This document shows positions 1 through 7,528 of a DNA stretch of 21,218 nt, piece after piece (the first letter of the stretch is position 1; the number at the start of each line of letters is the position of its first letter). The DNA is from JBHGAV01 sp041946685. GTDB taxonomy: Bacteria; Acidobacteriota; Terriglobia; Bryobacterales; Bryobacteraceae. Location of the stretch: the NCBI GenBank assembly GCA_041946685.1, contig JBHGAV010000065.1, forward strand, positions 1 to 21,218. Reading direction: 5' to 3'. A program made the position numbers and the translations under genes. The notes beneath the pieces were generated by a model that was given only the letters and a program-made list of their open reading frames with translations, was not told where the DNA came from and did not search any database.

Positions 1-58
<58 letters not shown>

Positions 59-106
59 GCTGGAAGAAGCCCTTTTCTCAAACATAGCGCGCCGCAAGCG
101 CCTCCG

Positions 107-1282
107 TCAAACCACTTCCAGTATCAGACATTTCAAATAGTGGGTCTCGGGAACCGTGAGCAGGATGGGGTGATCGGAGGATTGCGTCCGCCGCTCGAGC
201 ACACGCAGCGTCCGGCCCGTCTCCAGCGAAGCCTCGGCGACGATCGCCAGGAAATCGGCCTCGCTGAGGTGATGAGAGCAGGAGCAGGTGATGAGAACCC
301 CGCCCTTCCCCAACAGGCGCAGGGCGCGCCGGTTGATCTCCTTGTAGCCTCGCGCCGCTCCTTCGACCCCGGCCCGCGATTTGGTGAAGGCCGGCGGGTC
401 CAGCACCACCGTACCGAACTGGCGCCCCGCCGCGTCGTACCGGCCCAGCAGCTCAAACACGTCGGCATCCTGGAATTGCACGTTCTTGATCCCGTTGGCA
501 TCGCGGCTGGCCTTGGCCAAGCGGAGCGCGGCGGCGCTGCTGTCGGCCGTTTCCACGCTCTCGCAACGGGAGGCCAAATGCAGGGCGAAGCCGCCTCCGG
601 AAGTGAAACAGTCCAGCGCGCGGCCGTGCGCGTGCCGGGCCGCCGCCAGGTAGTTCTCCCGCTGATCCAGAAACATGCCCGTCTTCTGTCCGTGAAGCAG
701 ATCGGCGTAGAAGGTGAGCCCGTGCATGCGGACCGTCGCCAGCTCCGGGACCTGCCCGGCCAGCACCTTCACCTCGAGCTTGAGATCTTCTTTCACGCGC
801 GCAGCGGCGTCGTTGCGGGCCAGGATTGAGACCGGCTCGATCAATTCCTGAAGACACGAGACCAACTCGGGCGTCAGGCGGTCCATTCCCTGGCTCAGCG
901 CCTGGAGAACAACCGACCCGGCGTAGCGGTCCACGACCAGACCCGGCAATCCGTCCGCCTCGCTGTGAACCAGGCGATAAGCGTCGCTGCCGGTGACCAG
1001 CCGGCGTCGCAGTTCCAGAGCCGCCTCCAGACGCCGGAAAAGGAAACTTCGGCCGATGGCCTCCAACCGGCTGCTGAGCATTCTCAGGCAGATCTGAGAA
1101 GTGGAGCTGTAGTGTGCGGTGCCAAGCAGTTGTTCACCCGGGCCCACTACTCTCACCGCGTCGCCGGGCGCAGCCTGGCCCCGGTCGGTCACGTCGCTCG
1201 AGAAAATCCACGGGTGTCCGGACGCGACACGCTCTTGTGCCCGGCGAGTCACGCGAACGGTCGAGCCGGGCCAGTGGGTCAC
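107..1282 (-). CDS. rlmI: RlmI-like class I SAM-dependent 23S rRNA methyltransferase (PUA domain)
   Basis: A 391-residue protein of the RlmI/RlmK-L-related family, whose best-known member makes 5-methylcytosine at 23S rRNA position 1962. An N-terminal PUA RNA-binding domain covers about residues 5-75, with the characteristic GHPWIFSSDV near 22-31. A linker follows with HSEADGLPGLVVDRY (106-120) and the family signature GQKTGMFLDQREN (198-210). The SAM-binding Rossmann core starts at LDCFTSGGGFAL (223-234), and the catalytic-region motif is LDPPAF (294-299). CSCSHHL (333-339) supplies the conserved cysteines. The start is GTG at 1282 and overlaps the htpX stop as GTGA, so the two genes are probably translationally coupled. 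The exact target base is inferred from the family. Confidence 0.88.
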   Translation of the reverse strand: MTHWPGSTVRVTRRAQERVASGHPWIFSSDVTDRGQAAPGDAVRVVGPGEQLLGTAHYSSTSQICLRMLSSRLEAIGRSFLFRRLEAALELRRRLVTGSDAYRLVHSEADGLPGLVVDRYAGSVVLQALSQGMDRLTPELVSCLQELIEPVSILARNDAAARVKEDLKLEVKVLAGQVPELATVRMHGLTFYADLLHGQKTGMFLDQRENYLAAARHAHGRALDCFTSGGGFALHLASRCESVETADSSAAALRLAKASRDANGIKNVQFQDADVFELLGRYDAAGRQFGTVVLDPPAFTKSRAGVEGAARGYKEINRRALRLLGKGGVLITCSCSHHLSEADFLAIVAEASLETGRTLRVLERRTQSSDHPILLTVPETHYLKCLILEVV

Positions 1283-2118
1283 GCGAGAGCTTGAAGCCGA
1301 GCGATCCTCTGCTCGGTCGAGGGATGGGTCGAGAAGAGGCGCATCAGGCTCTGGCCGCTGAACGGCTTGATGATGAACATGTGCGCGGTGGCCGGCGAGG
1401 CGTCCATGGGGATCCGCCGGGAGTAATGCTCCAGCTTCTGAAGCGCGCTGACAAGGCCGTGCGGGCCTCCGGCATAACGCGCAGCCGTGGCGTCCGCCGA
1501 GTACTCCCGCGTGCGGGAGATCGCCATCTGGATGAGCATGGCCGCAATCGGCGCCAGGATCAGCATGAACAGCGCGCCCGCGGCGCCTCCGCGGTCCTCG
1601 TCATCGCGGCTGCCGCCGAAGAAGAAGGCCATCCGGGCCAGCATGGTGATGGCCGCGGCGATGGTGGCGGCGATCGAGCTGATCAGGATGTCACGGTTCT
1701 TCACATGCCCCAGCTCGTGCGCCAGGACGCCTTCCAGTTCCCGATCGTCCATCAGCTCCAGCAGTCCGGCGGTGACGGCCACCGAGGCGTGCGAGGGATT
1801 GCGTCCTGTGGCAAAGGCATTCGGCGAGCGCTCCGCGATCACCCACAGCCGCGGCATGGGGAGCCCCATCTGCATGGTCAGGTTCTTGACCAGCGGCCCC
1901 ACGCGGCGCCAAACCGCCGGGTTCTCCGTCTCGGTGACCGGCTGCGCCCTGTACATCGAAAGCGCGATCTTCTCGGAGAAGAAGTACCCGATGAAGTTCA
2001 TCAGCAAGGCCATCCCGAGGCCCATGTAAAGGCCCTGCCGGCCGGCGACCGCCTGGCCGCCGACCAGCAGCAGCCCGCTCAGAACACCCAGGAGAATGAC
2101 TGTCTTCAGTCCGTTCAT
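1279..2118 (-). CDS. htpX: HtpX family zinc metalloprotease (M48B), inner-membrane quality control
   Basis: A 279-residue membrane protease; HtpX proteins degrade misfolded membrane proteins under stress. Two hydrophobic segments lie at the N-terminus (about 5-25 and 31-48). The zinc motif HELGH is at 134-138, and the third ligand glutamate is probably E205 in REYSADATAARYAGG. Two further hydrophobic stretches flank a short acidic loop at 144-166 and 181-200. The reading frame is open upstream to 2262, but the ATG at 2118 gives the family N-terminus MNGLKTVILL, and the upstream residues have no family character. Its ATG overlaps the stop of the decayed transposase frame (ATGA), which may be coincidence. 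It sits upstream of the rRNA methyltransferase and near hsp20, forming a small stress neighbourhood. Confidence 0.9.
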   Translation of the reverse strand: MNGLKTVILLGVLSGLLLVGGQAVAGRQGLYMGLGMALLMNFIGYFFSEKIALSMYRAQPVTETENPAVWRRVGPLVKNLTMQMGLPMPRLWVIAERSPNAFATGRNPSHASVAVTAGLLELMDDRELEGVLAHELGHVKNRDILISSIAATIAAAITMLARMAFFFGGSRDDEDRGGAAGALFMLILAPIAAMLIQMAISRTREYSADATAARYAGGPHGLVSALQKLEHYSRRIPMDASPATAHMFIIKPFSGQSLMRLFSTHPSTEQRIARLQALA

Positions 2119-2605
2119 CTTAGTTCCATTCTTGCACAACGAGGCCATGCCGGGTTCTCGCGGTCCCGCTCCCAATGAAGCATGTTGCCGTCGATATACC
2201 AGCGGGCGCGGTTCAATTCGTCCTCGTTCCGGATGATGCGTTCCCAGTAGCCACGTTGCCAAATTGGCGAGCCAGCCCGCCGGCTAGCCGCGATTTGAAC
2301 GACCCAACAATCGTCGGTAGGGGCCGGGCATGCCCGGCCCCTACGGGGTCCGTCAGAATGAGAATCCCGTGCAGATGGTTCGGCATGAGGGCGAAAGCGT
2401 CCAGCACAACGTTGTCGAAATGCCGGGGGATCTCCTCCCAGCAGGACGCCACCGCCACGCCAATCAAGCTGGAGCGGATCTCGCCGTTCTCAATCTGTCC
2501 GAACAGGCAGCGCCGCCCTGAGGTGCAAACTGTCACAAAGTAGGCGCCAGCGAGCGAGTAGTCAAACCAAGAAAGGCGCTGCCTCTTTCGGCGCCGGTTC
2601 TCCAC
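2115..2605 (-). pseudogene. REP-associated tyrosine transposase (RAYT, Y1 family), frameshifted
   Basis: RAYTs are single-copy HUH-type transposases thought to mobilise REP palindromes. From a GTG at 2605, one frame encodes the family N-terminus (RRKRQRLSWFDYSLAGAYFV, then FVTVCTSGRRCLFG) and the HUH motif in LDAFALMPNHLHGI. It then runs through a perfect REP palindrome (2317-2344) read in frame as VGAGHARPL. Near 2261-2265 the frame breaks: the family C-terminus WQRGYWERIIRNEDELNRA and the probable catalytic tyrosine in RWYIDGN continue in another frame to a TGA at 2115-2117. A single missing base (CAA-TT-TGG where CAA-NNN-TGG is expected) explains it. The unshifted frame ends at 2213. The site is short A/T runs, so a sequencing error cannot be excluded. 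Confidence 0.8.
2317..2344. repeat. REP element, perfect 28-bp palindrome inside the transposase gene
   Basis: Each half is GTAGGGGCCGGGCA and the other half is its exact reverse complement, so GTAG stands at both outer ends. The GT(A/G)G tetranucleotide 5' of a GC-rich hairpin is the known RAYT recognition signature. The CCCC-GTAG-GGG context on the minus strand is shared with the copy at 2652-2676. Its 28 bases are read without a stop as part of the transposase frame. Confidence 0.85.
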
Positions 2606-2651
2606 ATGAAGCAGTTCGCCCCATCCACCATTCGTCTCATTTCATAACGCA

Positions 2652-2676
2652 GGGGCCGGTCATGGCCGGCCCCTAC
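2652..2676 (-). repeat. REP element downstream of hsp20
   Basis: On the minus strand, GTAG leads into a hairpin with arms GGGGCCGG and CCGGCCCC around a six-base loop. It begins six bases after the hsp20 stop codon and has the same flank (CCCC-GTAG-GGG) as the copy within the transposase. It may act as an mRNA 3' stabiliser or weak terminator for hsp20, which is inference. Confidence 0.8.
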
Positions 2677-2681
2677 GGGGC

Positions 2682-3125
2682 TCAATTGTGCACGTCCACT
2701 TTGACGGTGCGCGGCTTGGCGATTTCCTTCTTGGGCAGGGTCACCGTGAGCACGCCGTTCTTGTAGTCCGCCTTCACCTTGTCGGGCTCGACCGTATCGG
2801 GCAGGCTGAAGTAGCGGGCGAACGAGCCGTAGCTGCGCTCAATGCGATGGTAGCCCTGGCCCTTGTCCTCACCCTCGAACTTGCGCTCGCCTTTCAGGCT
2901 GAGCGTCCCGTTCTCGATTTCGACCTGGATGTCCTTCATGTCGACATCGGGGAGGTCGGCCTTGATCACCAGCTCGTTCTCGGTCTCCAGGATGTCGACC
3001 GGTGGGGTCCAGGGCCGCTGGGAGCGGGGAGCGCTCAACATGAGGTTGACTGCGTCCTGGAAGGAACGGAAACCGGCCGGGAAGTCGGCCAAATCGCTGA
3101 AGGGGTTGTACCTGGTCAATGCCAT
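2682..3125 (-). CDS. Hsp20/alpha-crystallin family small heat-shock protein
   Basis: A 147-residue ATP-independent chaperone that holds unfolding proteins in the cytoplasm. The alpha-crystallin domain spans about 40-133, from TPPVDILETENELVIKADLP to the hallmark GVLTVTLPK (124-132). A short C-terminal tail follows but lacks a clear I-x-I motif; IAKPRTVKVDV is the nearest. The start is the ATG at 3125, preceded nine bases upstream by GGAGG. A TTG at 3146 in the same frame is upstream of that ribosome site and is rejected. A near-consensus promoter lies just upstream, implying vegetative sigma control. No CIRCE or ROSE element was recognised. It is transcribed divergently from the PEP-CTERM cluster. 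Confidence 0.93.
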   Translation of the reverse strand: MALTRYNPFSDLADFPAGFRSFQDAVNLMLSAPRSQRPWTPPVDILETENELVIKADLPDVDMKDIQVEIENGTLSLKGERKFEGEDKGQGYHRIERSYGSFARYFSLPDTVEPDKVKADYKNGVLTVTLPKKEIAKPRTVKVDVHN

Positions 3126-3145
3126 CGTTTCTTGCCTCCACTTCA

Positions 3146-3174
3146 ATCATAAAATATGCGCACAATCTTGTCAA
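3146..3174 (-). promoter_or_regulatory. Sigma-70 promoter of hsp20
   Basis: On the minus strand a perfect TTGACA (3169-3174) is followed by a 17-base spacer and TATGAT (3146-3151), five of six matching TATAAT. The ATG of hsp20 at 3125 lies about 20 bases downstream of the -10 box, giving a very short leader that contains only the ribosome site. Confidence 0.75.
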
Positions 3175-3379
3175 GTATGTTTCGATAAGAAAAATCATGT
3201 GGCCATCCCCTGCCCCATGAGGCTTCGCTTCACCCCCCCTAGCAACCCACCGGCTCCAGGGTAGAATCCCCCGCTTCTCCAGTGGCGCTTGTCCTAGTTT
3301 TTCCTTGATTTCGTCCCAGGACTTTGGTATTGGTGGTACTGATAGTATTGGCGTAGGCTTGCTCCGAAAGGGGGTTCCA

Positions 3380-4066
3380 GTGGGAGGACGGCATGTGTTC
3401 ACGCTGGCGATTGCATGCGCGACTTTCACAGCCACGCCGGCAGGGGCGGTAGGTTTCGTCTACACCAGCGGTCCGACGTTCACGGGAGCTGACAGTTTCC
3501 GAACGGACTTCTGCGTCGGCAGTGGGGGGAGCGCGAGCACACTCGACTTCACTTGCGTGCTCGATGCGCTTCCCAACACGCCTACGCAGACCTTGACCAA
3601 CTACGGCGACAGCTTTGTCTACTATATCGGCGCGCTGACGACCAACGATCCTGGGGTGAGCGGGGGCGAGGCCGCCGGTCCTTGGACCCTCACGCTCACC
3701 TTTGGGACTGACATAACCAGCGGCTTTTCCCTCCTCGTGCCGGCCACTTACACTCCGGGCGGGGCTTGGGGCACCCTGACGATGAGCACCGTGCGACAGG
3801 CTTTGGGTGTAACGACGACGCCCGAAGAGGATTACCTGTTCGCTACGCTCCTTTTCAGCAATACTCAGTACGCCAACGACCCCACGAGCCAACACATCAC
3901 ATCGCCGCCGGCACTGGATACTTCCGCCAGTTGGACGGCGAACAGCCAGACCAGGTACCTTTACCTGCAGTTGACCTACGACACGCCCGAGCCCGCCACG
4001 TTCCTGTTGATCGGATCGGCGCTTGCCGGGTTAGGCCTTCTGCGAAGGAGATTGCCTAAGGCTTGA
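3380..4066 (+). CDS. PEP-CTERM sorting-domain secreted protein (copy 1 of 3)
   Basis: About 228 residues. PEP-CTERM proteins are exported by Sec and then processed at the C-terminus by an exosortase, often in exopolysaccharide or biofilm-forming bacteria. From GTG 3380 the signal peptide is MGGRHVFTLAIACATFTATPAGA; a GTG at 3395, after GGGAGG, is an alternative start without the basic residues. The mature part is beta-rich, threonine- and serine-rich, with a cysteine pair near 45 and 59. The C-terminal tail (about 202-228) is TPEPATF, then a hydrophobic helix, then LLRRRLPKA. It shares a pattern with copy 3: a GxTFT stretch, a cysteine pair, YYIG, GFSL-VP, and an aromatic strand ending in YD before the tail. 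Function unknown. No exosortase gene lies in the window. Confidence 0.82.
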   Translation: MGGRHVFTLAIACATFTATPAGAVGFVYTSGPTFTGADSFRTDFCVGSGGSASTLDFTCVLDALPNTPTQTLTNYGDSFVYYIGALTTNDPGVSGGEAAGPWTLTLTFGTDITSGFSLLVPATYTPGGAWGTLTMSTVRQALGVTTTPEEDYLFATLLFSNTQYANDPTSQHITSPPALDTSASWTANSQTRYLYLQLTYDTPEPATFLLIGSALAGLGLLRRRLPKA

Positions 4067-4219
4067 CCCGCTTCACACTCGTGGACCGCAGGTACTAGGA
4101 CTAAGGCTGTTGGTTCTAAATGGCTTTAGGCCTTGGTTTTCGCTGGACTGTGCCCTCAAAGTGTGGTAAAAACAAGCTTACCCGCGCGCAGAAAGCACGG
4201 GGTGAGGCGGAGGGTACCT

Positions 4220-4975
4220 TTGAGGGCTATACGCGCGTTAGCATTCCTGGCTGTCTTCTTCGTATTCTTGGCGCAGCCCGCATCCGCTGTGTACATCAGG
4301 ATCAACGCCGGGGGAGTCTCCTTCACCAGTACGGGAGCCATCACGCTAGGTAGCGACAATGCCACGACGTCGATCAACTTCAACACTCCGGTTTACGCGG
4401 GTCTTCAGACTTCAGGGAATATCGGCCTAGCAGGAAGCACCGACTTTACCCTCACCAATTCGACTACGTTGACGATCAACGAAGGCAACGGCGCCATTGA
4501 ATCGGGGGAAACTGGTGCGCGGACGTTTCGGGTGACATTCTCTAATTTGGACTACAGCTTCGACAATTCCACGTGGTACGACCTGGCATCTCAGTGGATT
4601 GAGATTTCCAGCGCTTCCGGGCTGAATCCCTCCGGAAGCCGGATTCCAATTAACGCCACCAATGCGCTGAATGACTCCTGTGGCGGGGGGGGGCAGCCCG
4701 CTTGCAGCGACAGCGACACCTGGGACCTGAGGTTTCTCTTCAATGGTGTGAGCACTTCCTGGACTCTCGCCGATGGCAACGTCTTGAGGGCCCAGATCTT
4801 CGGTCCTGATGGCTGGACCGGATCGTCCATCAATCCCGTCGAATGGAACTACAACGGCGACACGGAGATGCTGTACGCGCGTTTCTTCTATGACACCCCC
4901 GAGCCCGCCACGTTCGTGTTGATCGGGTCCGCGCTTGTGGGGATCGGTCTGCTGCGGCGCCGCAGGCGCGGCTGA
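4220..4975 (+). CDS. PEP-CTERM sorting-domain secreted protein (copy 2 of 3), with G9 tract
   Basis: About 251 residues. The start chosen is TTG 4220, because GGAGGG lies five bases upstream and it yields a textbook signal peptide, MRAIRALAFLAVFFVFLAQP then ASA. The frame is open back to 4133 without signal-peptide character. The mature region is beta-rich and resembles copies 1 and 3 (GVSFTSTGAI near the start, VLRAQIFG and MLYARFFYD near the end). It has a different cysteine pair at about 154 and 162. Three consecutive GGG codons at 4685-4693 form a nine-G run coding glycines 156-158. The tail is TPEPATFVLIGSALVGIG followed by LLRRRRRG. Probably exported and exosortase-processed; role unknown. 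Confidence 0.83.
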   Translation: MRAIRALAFLAVFFVFLAQPASAVYIRINAGGVSFTSTGAITLGSDNATTSINFNTPVYAGLQTSGNIGLAGSTDFTLTNSTTLTINEGNGAIESGETGARTFRVTFSNLDYSFDNSTWYDLASQWIEISSASGLNPSGSRIPINATNALNDSCGGGGQPACSDSDTWDLRFLFNGVSTSWTLADGNVLRAQIFGPDGWTGSSINPVEWNYNGDTEMLYARFFYDTPEPATFVLIGSALVGIGLLRRRRRG

Positions 4976-5175
4976 CACGCGTGTACAGTTGATGTGACAT
5001 TCCCCATCCAGACCTGAAGAGCATGCCTGTTGCATGGGACGTCGGTAATGGATCTGAAATTTCTAGTACTAATGGTATTTCCTCCAGTTTCTCCATGGAC
5101 TTCCGCTGAAACGGGCGGTATATTCGTACTTATCCTTGCGTTGGTGTAAGGCCTGCGGGCGTAGCGGAGGAATAT

Positions 5176-5907
5176 ATGAAATGCGGAAATGAGACGGCCT
5201 TAGCGGCCTTAGCCTTACTCGTCTTCGTAGCAACACCCGTTCCGGCGGCGCTTGTCAGCTACACGTTCACGACCGGTGTGACCTTTACCACCCCCGATCT
5301 GTCCACCAACAACATCGAATGCGGCACCAGCGACGCCGCCAGCATCAACCTCATCTGTTCCGCGGTGGGTGTCACGGGCGCCTCGACGCAGACCATCAGT
5401 TCTCCGGGGAGCCTGTTCTACTACATTGGCAGCGTGCAGGCACAGGAATACGGGACAAGTGCCCCGACCGGCCCGGGCATCGTCGCCAGTGAAGCTGCTG
5501 ACCCGCACAACTTCATTATCGGATTCACAACCGGAACGGATGTGGTCCACTCGTTCAGCCTGACGGTGCCGGTGACCGCCGCGATAGGGCAGTTCCCCCC
5601 AACGGGTGCCGGCCAATTCGTGTTCGGGACCGTCTCGGAGGGCGTGACCCTGGGCGACGGCTCGGTGCTGACGGCCCGCATTTGGTATCTTAGCAGCCTT
5701 CCCGAGGGGGTCAGTGCCACGAGCTTCATTGCCGGTAGCAGCCTGCCTGGCGCGGCCGATTCCTTCACCTGGGATTCCGGCGAGAAGACCGGGTTCCTCT
5801 TTCTGGAGATGAACTACGACGACAGCGGCATCCCCGAGCCGGCGACGTTCGTGATGCTGGGCGCGGGCCTGCTGGCGATCGGACTGTTGCGGTTCAGAAA
5901 GGCCTAG
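5176..5907 (+). CDS. PEP-CTERM sorting-domain secreted protein (copy 3 of 3)
   Basis: A 243-residue protein starting at ATG 5176, with GGAGG five bases upstream. The signal peptide is approximately residues 1-25 (hydrophobic ALAALALLVFVATPVPAA). The mature domain is beta-rich with a cysteine pair at 49 and 61, FYYIG, TTGTDVVHSFSLTVP and VLTARIWY, each with a counterpart in copy 1. The C-terminal sorting tail IPEPATFVMLGAGLLAIG then LLRFRKA occupies about 218-243. It is the last gene of the plus-strand triad and is followed 11 bases later by a hairpin. The homology with copies 1 and 2 is judged by eye and points to tandem duplication; no function is recognised. Confidence 0.85.
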   Translation: MKCGNETALAALALLVFVATPVPAALVSYTFTTGVTFTTPDLSTNNIECGTSDAASINLICSAVGVTGASTQTISSPGSLFYYIGSVQAQEYGTSAPTGPGIVASEAADPHNFIIGFTTGTDVVHSFSLTVPVTAAIGQFPPTGAGQFVFGTVSEGVTLGDGSVLTARIWYLSSLPEGVSATSFIAGSSLPGAADSFTWDSGEKTGFLFLEMNYDDSGIPEPATFVMLGAGLLAIGLLRFRKA

Positions 5908-5918
5908 TCGGAATTTCA

Positions 5919-5952
5919 AACGCCGGCGGTGAGAAGTCCTCCCGCCGGCGTT
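5919..5952. terminator. Hairpin between convergent transcription units
   Basis: An 11-bp perfect stem (AACGCCGGCGG with CCGCCGGCGTT) closes a 12-base loop. It lies 11 bases after the last PEP-CTERM gene and 41 bases beyond the rplQ stop on the other strand, the expected place for a bidirectional terminator. Tracts after the stem are only partly T-rich on either strand (TTTGAAATT on the minus strand), so efficiency is uncertain. Confidence 0.65.
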
Positions 5953-5983
5953 CGTGTCTCTTGAGGCCGTGCCAGCCGTGCGA

Positions 5984-5997
5984 TGCCCGGCCCCTAC
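5984..5997 (-). repeat. Half REP element at the rplQ stop codon
   Basis: On the minus strand this is GTAGGGGCCGGGCA, identical over 14 bases to one arm of the palindrome at 2317-2344. The second arm is lost or highly degenerate. The TAG inside it is the rplQ stop codon. Confidence 0.7.
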
Positions 5998-6446
5998 TGG
6001 GCAGGCTCCTCGCCCTCGAGGCGGCCTTCGCGGACAGCCTTCATCCTCTCTTCCTTGCGCTTGGCGCGTTCGGCGGCGCGCTTGACCAGCTCCGAGCCCA
6101 CCAGTTCCAGCATGGCCTGTTCGGCACCGTCGCCTTGCCTCCAGCCCAGCCGCACGATGCGGGTATAGCCGCCCGCGCGCTGTCCGAAGCGCGTGCCCAG
6201 CTTCTCGAAGAGCTTCTGCACGGAAGCGGGGGTCTCCAGGAAGGCGGCCGCCTGCCGCCGGGTGTGGAGCGTATCGCGTTTGGCGAGCGTGATCATCTTG
6301 TCCACCAGCGGCTTGGCCGCCTTTGCCTTGGGGACCGTGGTGATGATCCGCTCCTGCTCGATGACGCTGGTGACCAGACCGCGCAGAAGCGACTTCCGCG
6401 CGGCAGGATCCCGCCTAAGCTTGAATCCGGCTCGCTTATGTCTCAT
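5994..6446 (-). CDS. rplQ: 50S ribosomal protein L17
   Basis: A 150-residue large-subunit protein. The N-terminus MRHKRAGFKLRRDPAARK and the YTRIVRLGWRQGDGAEQAML-type region near 94-112 are diagnostic. It is longer than the usual 115-130 residues because of a charged Lys/Arg/Glu tail (about 120-150). It is the last gene of the alpha-operon segment, 11 bases after rpoA. Its TAG stop lies within a half REP element, so the end of the tail may have been shaped by that insertion. Confidence 0.97.
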   Translation of the reverse strand: MRHKRAGFKLRRDPAARKSLLRGLVTSVIEQERIITTVPKAKAAKPLVDKMITLAKRDTLHTRRQAAAFLETPASVQKLFEKLGTRFGQRAGGYTRIVRLGWRQGDGAEQAMLELVGSELVKRAAERAKRKEERMKAVREGRLEGEEPAQ

Positions 6447-6457
6447 GAATGAATCCC

Positions 6458-7516
6458 TTACTCCTCCACGCTCTCGGTCTCGTCTTCCGGCTCGGCCTCG
6501 GCCTCCGGCTCCGCCACGGCCGGGGAGGAAGCGGCTCCCGGGGGCGCAACCAGCCTGCCCTGACTGTCGAATCGCATGCCGAAGGAGAGTCCCAGACCGG
6601 CGAGCAACTCCTTGATCTCGTTCAGCGACTTGCGGCCGAAGTTCTTGGTCCGCAGCATCTCCGCCTCGGACTTCTGCACCAGGTCCCCGATGGTCTGGAT
6701 GTTGGCGTTCTTGAGGCAGTTGTAGGACCGGACGCTGAGCTCAAGCTCCTCCACCGAGCGGTTCAGGACCTCGTTGAGCTGGGGCTCGAGTCCTTCACCG
6801 GCCAGCTCGGAGGGCTCGGCGGCCTCTTCGAAGTTGATGAAGATGGCCATGTGGTCCTTGAGCAGCTTGGCGGCTTGCCCCACGGCGTCCTGCGGCGAGA
6901 TGGCGCCGTTGGTCCAGACCTCCAGCGTCAGCTTGTCGAAGTCGGTCATCTGCCCCAGGCGTGCGGCCTCCACACTGAAGTTGACCTTCCGGACAGGGGA
7001 ATGCACCGAATCGATGGGAATGAAGCCCAGCGGCAGGTCCTCGTCGAAGTTGCGGTCGGCGCTTACGTATCCCCGCCCCTTCTTCAGGCGCATCTCAATC
7101 GCGAGCTTGCCGCGCTCGCTGACCGTGGCGATGTGCAGGTTGCGGTCCAGGACTTCGACGTCGGCGTCGCAGCGGATCTGGCCGCTGAGCAATTCGCCCG
7201 CCGTATCGGCCGTCAAGGTGGCCGTCTTGACGCTGTCCGAGGTCATCTTGAAGGGGACCTGTTTGAGGTTGAGGATAATGTCGGTGGCGTCCTCCACCAC
7301 GTCGGGGATCGGGCTGAACTCGTGGGCCACGCCTTCGATCCGCACCGCGGTGATTGCGGCGCCTTCGATCGAACTCAGCAGGATGCGGCGCAGGCTGTTC
7401 CCGATGGTAGTGCCGAAGCCCCGCTCAAAGGGCTGCGCCGTGAACATGCCGTACCGATCGGTGAGAGTCTCCGTGTTGGCAACCAGTCGCTTGGGCTTCT
7501 GAAAACCTTTGAACAT
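6458..7516 (-). CDS. rpoA: DNA-directed RNA polymerase alpha subunit
   Basis: A 352-residue alpha subunit. The N-terminal dimerisation and assembly domain (about 1-235) contains PFERGFGTTIGNSLRRILLS (29-48). The C-terminal domain (about 255-325), which contacts UP elements and activators, contains ELELSVRSYNCLKNANIQTI and TKNFGRKSLNEIKELL. An acidic Ala/Pro/Glu tail follows. GGGAGG lies upstream of the ATG at 7516. It sits between rpsD and rplQ as in the classical alpha operon. Slightly longer than the usual 310-340 residues because of the tail. Confidence 0.98.
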   Translation of the reverse strand: MFKGFQKPKRLVANTETLTDRYGMFTAQPFERGFGTTIGNSLRRILLSSIEGAAITAVRIEGVAHEFSPIPDVVEDATDIILNLKQVPFKMTSDSVKTATLTADTAGELLSGQIRCDADVEVLDRNLHIATVSERGKLAIEMRLKKGRGYVSADRNFDEDLPLGFIPIDSVHSPVRKVNFSVEAARLGQMTDFDKLTLEVWTNGAISPQDAVGQAAKLLKDHMAIFINFEEAAEPSELAGEGLEPQLNEVLNRSVEELELSVRSYNCLKNANIQTIGDLVQKSEAEMLRTKNFGRKSLNEIKELLAGLGLSFGMRFDSQGRLVAPPGAASSPAVAEPEAEAEPEDETESVEE

Positions 7517-7528
7517 GACACCCTCCCA

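Noticed and set aside
2119..2262. 48-residue N-terminal extension of HtpX
   Set aside because: It coincides with the shifted C-terminal part of the transposase gene read in another frame, and HtpX begins naturally at the ATG at 2118.
3233..3239. Seven-C run in the hsp20/PEP-CTERM spacer as a promoter-spacing switch
   Set aside because: It does not lie between recognisable promoter elements and is shorter than typical switching tracts.
3349..3363. Possible sigma-54 promoter (TTGG...TTGC) before the first PEP-CTERM gene
   Set aside because: The GG and GC elements are nine bases apart instead of ten, and the similar string before the third gene (5141-5156) would start transcription inside the ribosome site.
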